From contig CM032661.1 in NCBI GenBank assembly GCA_019095985.1, forward strand, positions 5,739,227 to 5,803,226: 64,000 nt of DNA. Direction: 5' to 3'. Positions 1-11,149 of this stretch are shown here, piece after piece. Each line of letters starts with the position of its first letter. The stretch's first letter is position 1. The stretch is from Streblospio benedicti. Lineage: Eukaryota; Annelida; Polychaeta; Spionida; Spionidae. The translations under genes were made by a program, and so were the position numbers. Below the pieces are notes generated by a model. That model saw only the letters and a list, made by a program, of their open reading frames with translations, searched no databases and was not told the origin of the DNA.

Positions 1-1440
1 AGAAGTGTTCATGAATAATAAGAAATCATCATCGCAAATGCTTGAACATCAGAAATGTCGAAAACACTTTAGAATATGTAAACATGGATGTGTGTACCAA
101 AGGATTATCATTAACGACTAATCCAAGGACCCTGATGTTGGACTTACACATTCACAGCTCTCTAATCCCATCATATACAAACAACCTTATTCCACAATCA
201 CTCCATACGAAATACTTTGACACAATAAAATATATCCCCTTCGTCATTGACCAAAATCCACATATTGAATGTCAAACGATGGAAAATCAGAGCAGATTGC
301 TTTTTTTGTGAAGATATCAAATATGCAATCAATGAGGAATACAATGCTGCGAAGTGTCGTTTTAATCGGTAATAGTTTGGGAAAACACTCGCAAACAAAG
401 GGTGAAAGGCGAGGGGCTTATACAAGTACGCACTTGAGGCTGGGAAAAGGGGGTAGGGTGACCACGTGTGTCCACTTCGTGATAGTAGACAGAGGACTGG
501 ACATTGGTGGGTTGGTAACTCGAGAGGGGGATACCAGCAAACACACACAGGGCTGAGAGAGTGACCGCTAGAATGACCGCTCGTTGAGGCTGTATCTAAC
601 TGATGAGGGCTTTAGAGGAGGAGAAGGCTACAGAGAAACTTCTCTTTAGAGGTATAAGTTGTAGGAGGATTTTAGCACAAGATTTGAGCGTCAATCGTAT
701 AATTGGACCAATTGGAATGCTGCAATGATGGTGATTTATGCATTGAATGAGAGAATTGTTAATTCAGTTGACATGGCTAGGGCATCTATATATACTCTCT
801 TATGCGATGTAATATAAGTTTCAATGACTTTTTAAGCATTTGTGGGAACCCTCTAGGTAAAAAACACTGGTGTCGCACTGTAACTATGTACTTTTCACAT
901 GAGAAAGCCAAAAGTTTTGGGGGAGGAGATATCAGATTTGAAGTGGGGGCTTGTGAAATGTGGTACGCGGGGTATTTGAGCAGAGGTTTTTATTATATTT
1001 GTGCAGTAAGATGATATTGGGTCGGTTACCTTTAAAAGGATTTCATTTGAAAACTGGAAATCCGGGAGAAATGCACAAAAACTAAAGTGCAATTGGAGAA
1101 GTTTAGTGTTTCAATTTTGTACATTTTAGGATGGACATTCTATGATCGAAGTTAAATGATTTAAAACAGTTATATTTGAATTCGGACATTTACAAATATC
1201 TCGATCAACTTGACAAACAAAATCATTGAAGTAATACAGTATAACCCCTCTCCGGGGCTCAAGCAGTCTCAGCAGATGGGTGGTTTTATAAGTAAATATA
1301 TTATTAAAATCAAAGTAGAATTGTATTTGGAAAACTTTTGAAACACAGTAACAGCGACAAAGACATAAGATTACGATACACAATGCTATTCACCATATAA
1401 ATAACTTATTTAACTCGGTCTTATAAGGGAGGCTCAAGAA
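1..1440. other. AT-rich sequence, nothing recognised
   Basis: No splice-supported exon and no clear repeat family. The short open frames here overlap on both strands and have no coding bias. A slightly GC-richer patch lies at about 400-620. Confidence 0.5.
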
Positions 1441-1444
1441 AGAT

Positions 1445-1575
1445 CAAGCACGTCTAGTTATTGTCTAACAGACCCTAATGAAAGACTTTGAGAAGACGAT
1501 TGCAAAGTAGACTGGGCAGCCAGTTCACACCCTCTGAATGAGGAATAAGTACTTATAAATGTGGCCTTAATTGGA
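1445..1575 (+). repeat. Repeat G copy 1 (LINE/SINE 3'-end-like)
   Basis: Shares GTAGACTGGGCAGCCAG followed by CACACCCTCTGAATGAGGA with the copies at 23275 and 31975. It is diverged and lacks the terminal TGATT repeats seen in copy 2. Confidence 0.6.
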
Positions 1576-1939
1576 GGAGTCTTGGAGGGTATACAGTAGG
1601 TCCAAGCACAAAACATCAACACTAAATTAGAAAAAACAACAAAAAAAACAACAACAACAAGAACAACAAAACAGCAGTCAAAATGAAGATCAATCACTAA
1701 CCCATTCTGGTAAATTTGATCTCATTTTAGGCTTTATTCTAGGCTGAAATAATAGCATCATCTACTATATTAGCACTAAAATGTTAAATCCAAAAGAGGT
1801 TAAGTTTTTTAATATCTCTAAATGAGCCCAAACATTTTTTTTTGAAAATGACATTTTGTGTCGCAATTCAAATAAAATATTTCAAACTGCACATATCAAC
1901 TTTTGGACATTAACTTAATTGGCGTTAATTGTACTCCCT

Positions 1940-2236
1940 AATGTATATCAAACCTTAAAAACAACTGTCAACAATCAACTCACTTTCGAATTTCAAATTA
2001 AAAAAAACTGTTTACAATGCACCCACTAATGTATTTCAAATTTTAAAAAACTGTTCGCAATGCACTCAATGTATTTCAAATCTTTAAAAAAAAAATCTGT
2101 CCACAATGAACGCATGCAATTAATTAGAAGTTTTATTGTATTTCAAATTTGTAAAGAAAAAACTAATCACAATGAACTCATGCAAGTAATTGGAAGTTTT
2201 ACTGAATTTCAAATTTAAAAAATCTGTCCACAATGT
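1940..2236. repeat. Minisatellite abutting the 2243 exon
   Basis: About five imperfect units of 50-75 bp. Each contains a CACAATGNACTCA-like segment, a TGTATTTCAAAT segment and an A-run followed by CTGTCC. The last unit runs straight into the splice donor of the 2243-2412 exon, so donor-like ATGAGTTCATTGTG copies recur within the array. Confidence 0.7.
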
Positions 2237-2242
2237 ACTCAC

Positions 2243-2412
2243 GGAGGCGCGCCTGGCGAGGTCTGGGCTGGGCGAGGCTGACCGGTCGGAGCCGGGAGCC
2301 ATCCACGACTGGCGCACGACGTAGCTCGCCTGGATGCCGAAGTGACCCGCGGTCCGGATCTTGGACGAATAGGAGCCGACACGACGGAACGCGGCACCGG
2401 CCGGAGGCGGGG
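2243..2412 (-). CDS. Unrecognised internal coding exon, probably of the next gene downstream of Sowah
   Basis: I do not recognise the family. The exon is 170 bp with a strong acceptor (GTGTTTCCCCAG) and a consensus donor (GTGAGT). One minus-strand frame is open across all of it, with 56 full codons after two bases of a split codon. Its third positions are almost all G or C, as in the Sowah last exon, while both flanks are strongly AT-rich. The peptide contains FRRVGSYSSKIRTAGHFG, then ASYVVRQSWMAPGS, then a serine-rich basic end (SASPSPDLARRAS). It starts in phase 1 and ends on a codon boundary. No domain is evident; the RRAS end resembles a basophilic kinase site. All other frames are also open because of the GC content, so frame choice rests on codon bias and splice sites. 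Alternatives are an alternative 3' exon of Sowah (phase would allow it) or a non-coding GC-rich island. Confidence 0.6.
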
Positions 2413-2436
2413 CTGGGGAAACACGCGGTGGTTACT

Positions 2437-3112
2437 GTGGTTGTTGATAAGAGGACATCAAGTTACATTTAAAATAAAGAAGTCCCTTTAATTTGAAAAA
2501 GAAATAATTTATGATACACATTTTATGATGTTCTCCTTTCAAAGTCTTAGCCAAAAACTCCCAGTTTCAACCATAACAGTTTAAAGTACGCAACTATATC
2601 ATTTAAGTACCTTGGAAACACTATGGATTAAAACAGTACTCAGTATTGTGGTTGTCATGGTTATTATGGTGTCTATAAGAGGACATAAAGTTATATTTAA
2701 ATTAGGGTGGCACAATACAGTTTTACTGAGCATCTAGGTTTGCATTGTGACTAAATTTAATTAAACACAACAAGTAACTACGGGTATATATTTCAATGTA
2801 AAATCAACTCACAAGGGTGCATCACATATCGCCTCACAACTCAGAAATGACCATGGGGCATGGGTCAATCTTTTTTTATTTTTCATCTAGAAACTTTGGT
2901 CTTTTCAAAGGTTATCAATAAATGCCAAATAAAAACTGTATTGTGCCTCCGGAAAGAAGTCCCTTTTAGTTTGAAAAATAAATACTTTACTATACACATT
3001 TTATGATGTTGCTCTCCTTTCAAAATCTTAGCCAAAAACTCCCAGTCTCAACCATAACAATTAAGTACGCAACTGTATAATTTAAATTCCTTGAACAGTA
3101 CTCATAATTAGA
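2437..3112. repeat. Direct duplication split by a MITE
   Basis: The ~210-bp unit at 2437-2645 (AAGAGGACAT, AAGAAGTCCC, TTTTATGATGTT, AGCCAAAAACTCCCAGT) recurs at 2646-2705 and 2951-3112. The second copy is interrupted at 2706-2950 by a TIR element. Confidence 0.8.
2706..2950. mobile_element. MITE J (TIR element inserted in a duplication)
   Basis: A 245-bp element with terminal inverted repeats GGCACAATACAGTTTT / AAAACTGTATTGTGCC. Comparison with the uninterrupted duplicate at about 2470 shows the insertion point. No coding capacity. The superfamily is not clear. Confidence 0.75.
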
Positions 3113-3695
3113 ATATTAAAGCTCTGAAAGATGGTGGATTTATACTTTGTGAATATCATGCAACTGCAATATGATTTGAAATCTATAACAGCACAGTCTG
3201 TTATATTAGCTCATAAAAGCTTTTATATGGTTTTCATCATCTATCATATAGTAAAAACTTGTTTAGGCAACCTCACTATTAGGATCAACTCATAATTCAG
3301 GAGACTTTTTCATTCCCCCGTTTACTATATGAATGGAATATGCTACAAGTGAAGTTATTCAATTACTGTCAAATGATGTCCCATACAATTAAACATATAA
3401 TGGTAACATTAATAATCAAAAAAGGCTGATTAAGAGGCTTTTTCACAATTGAACCAGCCCCATTAAAACCTGGATATAAAACATACTATCACTACACTGT
3501 CCTACTGGAACGAACAGGAGACGTACAAAAACAGCCAAAGTCCATGCAAGAGGAACCACAATGCATTCAAATCCAACACAAAGGACGACATATGCAAGTT
3601 ACTCACACCAAGTTTATCATGCAAATATAGGAAAACTTGACCAACACTGGTACTATAAGTCATACAGTGCAGGGACAAGACACAGACAGCTAAAT
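3113..3695. other. AT-rich sequence, nothing recognised
   Basis: No exon or repeat that I can defend. A donor-like TTACTCAC lies at about 3600 (minus strand) but has no convincing exon behind it. Confidence 0.4.
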
Positions 3696-3845
3696 CAGTA
3701 GAGCCTCTCTATTAAGACCATCCAGTGGTCTCAATATTAGAGAGGTGGTCTCTTTATGGAAGTTCATGTTGGATTCTTTATGAAGGTTTGGGACAAGAGA
3801 AACAGTCTTATGATAGAGGTGGTCTTAATTAGAAGTTTTACTGTA
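3696..3845 (-). mobile_element. Family D MITE
   Basis: Starts CAGTAGAGCCTC and ends TTTTACTG-TA. Nearly full length in reverse orientation (ATGAAGGTTTGGGAC). Confidence 0.85.
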
Positions 3846-3878
3846 AATACAAAATGAGTTGATACACCCACAGATGAT

Positions 3879-4054
3879 ACAGTAGACCCTCCTATCAAGA
3901 TCGCCTCTATAAAGAGACCACTTCTATAATAGGACCATTTTTCATCGTCCAAAACCGTCAAGAATAGACCACCTCAAATCTCAGTATAAACACCACCTGT
4001 CTCTTGAGACCACAACCAAAACCTGGGTGGTCTTAAAAGAGAGTTTGTAATGTA
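3879..4054 (+). mobile_element. Family D MITE
   Basis: Begins CAGTAGACCCTCC after TA. The 3' terminus is degraded (GAGTTTGTAATG). It lies 33 bp from the previous copy, in the opposite orientation. Confidence 0.8.
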
Positions 4055-6460
4055 CATGTGTGAACTATGAATAAATATTGTAATTTGGGCGTGCACTTCT
4101 GATGTCACATTGGACGCTCCAATGTGCCACAAGTCCGTCCAATGACATACCAGACTGTAGTGGTCACTACCAGGCAGCGGTCAGCTATGGGAGAATGTCC
4201 GCTGGTCACTTAGAGAGTGACCACTTGTACAAACACGTAAATGACCACTTAAGTTGTGTGTATATTGGCGTATGGTTCATTTAGATGGCAATGCTGTTCC
4301 AATCTCTATCTTTCCTCATTCTGGTGTAAGGTAAAAATGTTAAGTAAGTTGCTTTAAATAATATCTTTAAATGCTTATTGAAATATAAAAAGATTTAACT
4401 GAAGGGAAATCTTTTTCTTTGTGATGCAAATAACTTGAGCACTGCCTAAGATTTAACAAGACGTCCATATTTGTATATATGTTCTTTTATAGATGGATTC
4501 TCATACCCTTAGTGCAAACATCATCTTTTATCTAATTTCTTAATATTGGTATATGTTGTTTGTTGTCTATTGCGTTTAAAGACACCAATAAAAAGTGTGC
4601 GGAAAGATGAAAGACTGTTACTGTAAATAAACATCCTTTACGAAAACAATTGTCAATTATCATTTCTATTTTCTGTTAGATTTAAGAATAATTTTCAAAA
4701 TCTTGTCACCGTTAAAACTTTTATAAAACGTTGATAAAGTGTTAACAATACGAAATACTATATACCAACCCCAATAATTATAGAACATGAAATACTCATT
4801 ATGACTCAGTTTTCTGCGACCATTTGACCTTCTAAAACGTACCAATGAGTTTAACACCCCAAAACACAAATTAACTGAGAAAATTCCCTTAACGCACGCA
4901 GACTTTGAAAAAATCGATTCGTGGACAGTTTTATTAAGATATTTTGAGCTTTTTGCCATAATAAGTCAAATGACGCTTGCACGAAATAGATTACCGTGTT
5001 ACAATTTTTAACCAATAATTGGCAATTGTCACATTATAAATCTATAAGAGGTATAATTAAAGACGCACATGGTGACAAATCTGCCATCGCATCAGCCTTA
5101 ATTAATTCTCCATTATAAATAACACGCAGACAATGATCGTTTTTTAGCATTGTCTGTGTTTTTAGTTTCTTTTAAACTTGCTTATTTCCGAAATGTCATT
5201 TGAAATTTCACTAAAACATTTCTGAATTTTAATAGTTCATAAACTTTTTTATATCACTGTCCTTTTCATATAAAATAATAAAATTGGCAGATAAATAAGG
5301 TATTACAAACCACGGAACATTACATTAGAAAAAAGAACAACAATTAACCAAGCTATTATCATTATAATAGGATAGAAGATCTAAGTTTTTGAAGTATAAA
5401 ATTTAGTAAAAAACTGATTGATTATAAGCATATTTAAAAGAAGCTAAAACACCTACAACAATAATGCAATAAGCTATCAACCGTATGCATCAAGTCCAAG
5501 CAATTCGCTATAATTTACAACATTGACTTCACATAAAAACCGTTTGTAAAACAGAGATTTTAATTTGTCTTGCAACGCTGTTGGCATCTCGCTAATGTCA
5601 ATTCATTGAAATTACAGTACTTCCGCTGCCAATACATTGAACATTACACTTCATATAGCGTTCCGCACGAGGAGATAAAATCGTGCAAAGTCAATTTTCA
5701 TGTCTTCTTTACGACTATTGATGTAAGAATATTGGACAGATTCAATGAGTTTTACGCAATTTAACTGAAAGATATTTCAATAAGTCAATATTGTTGCAAG
5801 ATTTACATGTTTGAGATGTTTACAAGCCATTAAAATGTATTTCGCAACATCTGTGAATATCTTACATACTTTCTACCATTGTGCGGAGAATAGTAACGAA
5901 GTCAAACAAAATAATCAAACCTCGGAACGGCGGTCTTATCAACTCGGCCATCTTACTTTAACTTACTTTCTCATCGTTAGGAAATATTATATCCTCGTTT
6001 GGTGTTGATGGTAATTAATGGAAAATGTTTTGATTAATCACTTTTGAAATTAAAAAACAATCAACCTATTAGCCTACTAATTTCAGGTATTTTTATTGAG
6101 AATAGCAGACTAAATTTCACAGTAGGGCATCCTCAGGTTTTAGGGGACCAGAAGTCAGACTTTTTAAAGTAATTTTTTATAAATTGGTTCAAATGGTTCA
6201 TTAGTCAAGGGTGACAACGATTTACAAACAACTGCAATGATTACGACATAATGCATAAAAATAGAATTTATAAAGATTATTACTTTTCTCCAAAACAAAA
6301 TACAAAATAAGATGTTTTGAGACTTTTTAAGGATCTGAGACTGTAGACAACTTATTCTATTGCCAGAGCCAGAGCCATGAATATCAGATGATCCTAGATG
6401 GTTCCACGCAGTCAGTCCAAGGAGATCACGGATGAAAAAGCGATGAATTAGACAAAGACA
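4055..6460. other. Long AT-rich stretch, nothing recognised
   Basis: About 2.4 kb with no splice-supported exon and no recognisable repeat. Short open frames (e.g. 4666-4959 minus, 5570-5764 plus) are AT-rich with no domain. Confidence 0.5.
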
Positions 6461-6545
6461 AGACCCTCCATAAAGAGACCACCTCTATAATGAGACCACT
6501 TGAGGCCAGTTACACGGGTGGTCTTAATAGAAGGGGTCTACTACT
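6461..6545 (+). mobile_element. Family D fragment
   Basis: 3' half only: AAAGAGACCACCTCTATAA through TGGTCTTAATAGA. Confidence 0.7.
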
Positions 6546-6596
6546 CAAGATAAAAGGTTCCTATTGAACAAACATTGCTGTGCTATTCCTATGATA

Positions 6597-6876
6597 CAGT
6601 AGAAACTCCTTCACTTGAAGCTGTGAAAAATGCTTGCGTTATATTCGCCAATGTTCGTGATAACCAACTGACACATGCTTATTATGCGGTTGAAGGGAAA
6701 CTAACCTGGTTAAAAGAGAAAAATCAAATAATCGAGATTATAAGGTCTAACTGTATCAATTCTGCTCTTTCTCTATCTGTTCTTCATACCAAGCAAGCTG
6801 GTCTGCTAAAAAAGCTTTTAGGACCAGGAGAAATGGTCTCATTATAGGGGTGGCCTCTTTATAGAGCTGGACTTCG
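6597..6876 (-). mobile_element. Family D remnant, interrupted
   Basis: A CAGTAGAAACTCC terminus is separated by about 200 bp of unrelated sequence from an inner GAGAAATGGTCTCATTATAG segment. It could be one copy with an insertion or two fragments. Confidence 0.45.
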
Positions 6877-6965
6877 TTGTACAGAGAATAGAATTGAATA
6901 CACAAGCGAGATTGGGAAAAAACACGTAAGAAAACTGCATATGAATGATCGGGTACAGGAGACTG

Positions 6966-7027
6966 GTCAAATGGTCCTATTACAGAGGTGGTCTCAATAT
7001 AGAGCTAGTCTTAATAGGAGTGTCTAT
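6966..7027 (-). mobile_element. Family D fragment
   Basis: Only the AATGGTCCTATTACAGAGGT part and the end remain. Confidence 0.6.
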
Positions 7028-7039
7028 GAATGATAATGA

Positions 7040-7260
7040 GGGTGAGCGGGTACATTACACGCCTGCACCCGGTGGCAGGAGGAAGGTCCCTCTCACGAGG
7101 CCTTGTCGTAATGCGCTGTCACCGCATGATGGAGCGACCACCTCGCGGCAGGTACGAGCAAACGCAGCCACAATGCGCTCATGACACGCACCGTGCTGAC
7201 ACTCTCGAGATTACAGCGGAACCTCCGACTTAGAGCATATTGATAATGATCATCTCTGTA
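7040..7260. promoter_or_regulatory. Candidate cis-regulatory island
   Basis: Repeat-free, GC-rich patch between two family D fragments. Open frames exist in several phases with no coding bias or splice sites, so regulatory DNA is more likely than an exon. Function is inferred only from context. Confidence 0.22.
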
Positions 7261-7300
7261 ATGGGAGCGTTGTGTCTTGCAGTGCGACGGTTTAAAAAAA

Positions 7301-7385
7301 TGACCACTGTGAACAACCTCTGTAAAGAGACGATCTCTCTATTGTGACCACTTGGGTGCCGGTCCCTCGGGGTGGTTGCACTGTA
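7301..7385 (+). mobile_element. Family D fragment
   Basis: 3' half with TATTGTGACCACTTGG and a GGGTGGTTGCACTG-TA end. Confidence 0.6.
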
Positions 7386-7866
7386 TTGTCAACACGCACC
7401 GTATTGACACTTAGGTGATTATCATCGACACAACCTCTTCAGTGGCCGATTCCGAGTCAATATTGTCTCTCTAATTCACTGTAACTTTTGTCTTCAACAC
7501 GAGATTTACAAGCTTTTATGATTCGCCCGGCGTAAAAAAAAAATGTCGGTCAAATAATGAGTCAAAATACATCACGATTTGTTTGGGGTTGAAAATAGTG
7601 ACTTGATTTTTTTTCATTGATTGATTATCAATCATAAGGTGATAATATGTAACAAGTCAAAATTTTCAAGTTCTAATTTTCATGAAGACAGATCTTATTT
7701 TTTCATTGTTGATTCTATGATTGAGATTTTAGGGGTGCAGGTGTAATATACATTACAAAGTCTCCGGCGGAGTCCAGCAAAAGATGTGAACATTTCAAAA
7801 AGAATATCAATGCATTTCTTGCACTTTCCTATCACTAAATCTTGATCTTTTTCAGGCTTATTATTC

Positions 7867-7966
7867 NNNNNNNNNNNNNNNNNNNNNNNNNNNNNNNNNN
7901 NNNNNNNNNNNNNNNNNNNNNNNNNNNNNNNNNNNNNNNNNNNNNNNNNNNNNNNNNNNNNNNNNN
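7867..7966. other. Assembly gap, exactly 100 N
   Basis: A round 100-N run is the usual placeholder for a gap of unknown size. The sequence before it ends in the start of repeat F (TTTCAGGCTTATTATTC), so the missing DNA probably includes a repeat F copy. Confidence 0.98.
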
Positions 7967-8110
7967 AAATTCCCCAAATCAAGGGGGTTTTGGGGTTAAA
8001 AGCGAGGGGGGGCTAAAAACAAAACCCCCCCTTTTCGGCTCTGATTATTTTGCGTGATGGCCTTTTCCCCCGTGATTTTTCCCCCACCTATTGTTTTTTT
8101 TGAGGTAGCG
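7967..8110. other. Homopolymer-rich gap edge of doubtful quality
   Basis: Runs of G, C and T of five to eight bases occur every 10-15 bp directly after the gap, unlike anything else nearby. This looks like low-quality contig-end sequence. Do not rely on it. Confidence 0.5.
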
Positions 8111-8418
8111 CGGAGAAAGGCCTGGCCCTCGTCGGTACCCCTGGCGGTGTTGATAGTGGCATTAAGGTTATTCATGACATGCGTACTTCACTTAAATGAC
8201 GGTTATTTGTATTGAAAAAAGTGCTGTGCGTTTCATCTACATGTTTGTAGTTGTTATGAATCATGACCTTGTTGAATTAGGCTGCGCGTCCTATTTAATG
8301 TCCTGGTGCATTTTCAATCCGTACGTTGAACTTGATATGAATAAATTGCTGTAACTTTTGTCCTCATGTAGAAAATTATATGAAGATGATGTCTTATAAC
8401 TATTTTTGTACGGTTCAT
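8111..8418. other. Nothing recognised
   Basis: A short GC-rich patch (8110-8160) followed by AT-rich sequence. No exon or repeat seen. Confidence 0.4.
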
Positions 8419-8561
8419 TGAAACTCTACCTTAGACCACCTCTATAATAAGACAACCTCTATAATAAGATTGCAATCAACCTCCACGAAGAGATCATCTC
8501 TTTACAGAAACCACTTGAAACTGACACCACCTGGTGGTCTTAATAGAAAAGTCCTACTGTT
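8419..8561 (+). mobile_element. Family D MITE
   Basis: The 5' terminus is degraded. The 3' end is TGGTCTTAATAGAAAAGTCC then TACTG. About 80% of the usual length. Confidence 0.75.
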
Positions 8562-9289
8562 CTTCCAAACGGCAATCAATCCCAACATGATTTTGACTTG
8601 GTAACGTACACTGTTACAACTATAAACTAATTAACTGCGTAAAACCTCAAAAAGCCAGCATCAAGGATTCAGCCTCACAAACAGTTCACACGGAGCGATG
8701 AGACGCAAACTTGCAACAATCTGTTTATACAAGTGTCAGTCGTTGCGGGTTGTCTGTTGAAAAGCTGGGAGACATTCGCAGCCGACTTGTAAGCAAATTG
8801 GACGCTTTGAAGTGAGCTGCATGTTACGTGATTTTCCATCAAAGAGCAGACAACATCTGGAAAATGGAAGGTTCCAGAAAATGAGGATGACGACTCGGAT
8901 ACAGACTGTACTGACAACAACACCCAGTTCTATGTAAACACCTCGGCTTCGGTGATCAGACGCGTTTGTGGTTGAATTCATGGGAGATTCACCAGCTTTT
9001 CTACTCAAATACAGTAGAATCTTGATTCTGGTTTGCTGAGAGGGGGTATGGCAATATTTATATCCTACAGTATAAAGTTTATGAGAAAAAAAAGGGGGGG
9101 GGGGAGACAATATTTCATAGGGAGTTTGACAGTCAAACTCCACACTCAGTGAAATATTGTCTGATCTTTCACCTCCAACTGTACAATAACCTATTAATAT
9201 TTCAATTATTGGCTATCTTGAGTATTTTATTGTTATCCATATAAAGAGTTGATATAACCACGTTCGACTGTGTCTTCTATGACTATGAT
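8562..9289. other. Unique sequence, nothing recognised
   Basis: Contains a CAGTAGAATCTTGATT end at 9011 that resembles a family E terminus, and a G-run at 9091. No exon. Confidence 0.4.
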
Positions 9290-9455
9290 ACAACGTGATA
9301 GACATTTACGCCAATCACTATGACTCCAAGTCAAGTAAGGACTACTTGTATATCACATATAGCCTCTGGTGGGATTTGAACCCAAAACCATACAGAACCG
9401 AATCACCCAGCATTTCAGACTGGCAGGTCCACTCAGCCACAGGGACTAGAAAAAC
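9290..9455 (-). mobile_element. tRNA-derived SINE (Leu/Ser-like head)
   Basis: On the minus strand the head reads TGGCTGAGTGGAC (A box) and then GGGTTCAAATCCCACC (B box) about 50 bases later. This spacing fits a tRNA-Leu or Ser type head. The body towards 9290 has no RNA fold I can defend. A true tRNA gene is unlikely because the acceptor arms do not pair well. Confidence 0.65.
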
Positions 9456-9710
9456 GACTAACAACAACAACTATAAACGAACATCATTTCAAAATATTCA
9501 TAGCAAAGTCTGAACTCCATTTACTCAGTGGACACATTTGGGGGTGAAAAGTTTGATACATTTTCCTACTTTGTAACTATTTTTCTACTTTGTACCTATT
9601 TTTCTACTTTGAAGTATTTAAGGCTTGTATTTGCTTATATTCATATACACACTACTACACAGACCTCAGCAATATGAACTAGGATTGGATGGTTTTAAAA
9701 AAAAATTCTC

Positions 9711-9735
9711 CTGTCACGTGCTGCCACCTAGAGAC
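9711..9735. promoter_or_regulatory. CTCF-like site in a CACGTG context
   Basis: CTGTCACGTGCTGCCA followed by CCTAGAGA. The GCCACCTAGAGA core differs from the animal CTCF core (GCCMYCTRGTGG) at about two positions. The same 16 bases recur at 26788. Confidence 0.25.
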
Positions 9736-10167
9736 GGAAGTCGACAACACCCAAAACTAAGCAGACATTGCAAGTTTAAACACAAAATAAGCTATGTCAC
9801 TTTTAAGATTGGACAACGTCACATAATTACCAATCCTCTTTAAAACCAACTAAATTGCAGTCAACATCTCAACTTCTCAGTTCTCATCCCGAAAACCAAG
9901 AAACCTGCGTCCCGGATCCAGTTTCGTTCCCATTCTGGATCGCAGTGTTTACATGGTTACGGGACACCTCCGACCCCGTCCCCCGTCACACCCCGATGGC
10001 TAGATCCATTTCACGTATGTTTGGATTTTGTGTATGGCAAGTGTATCATCCTCCACATCAAAGCCACAATAACATCGCGGCAGGTTTGCAATTTGTGCGC
10101 AACGTGTTCTAAAATGATGATGTGAGAATCGGCCGGAGTTGTTTGGGAAATGATTGACAGAAGACAT

Positions 10168-10575
10168 CCCAGTCTACTGTGTGATTTAGCAATGCCACGG
10201 TCAAAATGCATGAAGTTACTGATGCCTAATTGAATCACCAAAACAGTGCTTGTATTCATCAATTAAAGATGTCATAACTGGGGATTGCCCAGATCACCTG
10301 TTCATCATGTTAGCAATTATCTATTGATTAATAAATGGAGAACAAAGTGATGTGACTACCTCATAGGCAGATTCGGGGGGGGGGGCCCAGGTCATTGCAA
10401 ACCCCTTTTCACTCCAAAATGTCATTTTCATGGTTTTTTAGTATCTCTGCAAGTCTTCGGCCATTCAAAAAACATGTAATCCTGTGGGTGCAGTCAATCC
10501 ACCTACCACCACCACCCCTTTTAAAAAAAACTGGATCTGCCAGTGCTACCTAACCTTTGGTTGGGTGTTGACAGC
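10168..10575 (+). repeat. Repeat B copy 1, interrupted by MITE C
   Basis: Starts CAGTCTACTGTG-TGATTTAGCAATGCCAC, continues AAAGATGTCATAACTGGGGA, and ends AACCTTTGGTTGGGTG. MITE C splits it within the 3' unit. Confidence 0.8.
10362..10545. mobile_element. MITE C copy 1 (hAT-like)
   Basis: A 184-bp element with ends CATAGGCAGATTC and GGATCTGCCAGTG (imperfect inverted repeats). It is flanked by CTACCT at 10356-10361 and 10546-10551. The CA..TG ends and CAGTGGCGGATCC-like TIR resemble non-autonomous hAT elements; the observed 6-bp flank is shorter than the usual 8. Confidence 0.75.
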
Positions 10576-10705
10576 ATTGCTGGTTTTCAATTTGTCATCG
10601 CAATGTTCTAAACGATGATAATAAGAGAATCAACTGTAGTTTGACCATTAACAGAGAGAATAGACACAACTGCCTCCAAGCTGTAAATGTAGATGCTGGA
10701 CTAGT

Positions 10706-10722
10706 ATGCCACCTAGTGTGGA
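10706..10722. promoter_or_regulatory. CTCF-like site
   Basis: TGCCACCTAGTGTGG matches the core GCCMYCTRGTGG at 11 of 12 positions by eye. Confidence 0.3.
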
Positions 10723-10799
10723 GATCGCAAACTAATATGTTGCTGCTTTTCTCAAGTTGGTTGTAAGACAAGCAGGTGACTAAACTGAACTGGTAAAGG

Positions 10800-11148
10800 C
10801 ATATATTCTATGCTATAATTGCGTAAATTCTGCCTCTTATTGATGTTGAAATACATGTACATAACCTAAACCTAATGTTACAATAGGACTACAAAATTCA
10901 CTGACTGAATGTACATGATATTGACTTGTTCAAAACACATCAACAGATATCAGTTGGTTGTCTTGAATATTGAATATCTTGAGCCTTTTACTGTTCTCTA
11001 TATTTTTATTTTTATTTTTTAGCAATTTTCTACTATATTACAACACAACCCTATCGAAATCTTCATAAAACCTTGAAAAACTTGATTTGGACATAAACCC
11101 TAAAAACACCAATACAACACAGTCCTATTACAATCACAATGCGATGTT
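10800..11148. other. AT-rich sequence with a family E fragment
   Basis: ATCAGTTGGTTGTCTTGAAT then CTTTTACTG at about 10930-11000 matches the inner and 3' parts of family E. Otherwise nothing is seen. Confidence 0.4.
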
Positions 11149-11149
11149 T

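Larger units (their letters stand above)
10078..10650. repeat. Diverged direct duplication flanking nested repeats B and C
   Basis: A ~70-bp segment (GGTTTGCAATTTGT, TGTTCTAAAATGATGAT, GAGAATC) at 10082-10150 recurs at 10580-10650. Repeat B, with MITE C inside it, lies between the two copies. Confidence 0.6.

Noticed and set aside
3600-3660. Minus-strand short frame before a GTGAGT-like donor at about 3606
   Set aside because: AT-rich, weak acceptor, no coding bias. Not enough for an exon call.
9363-9455. Possible genuine tRNA-Ser/Leu gene
   Set aside because: A and B boxes are good but the acceptor stem does not pair and the sequence continues into a SINE-like body.
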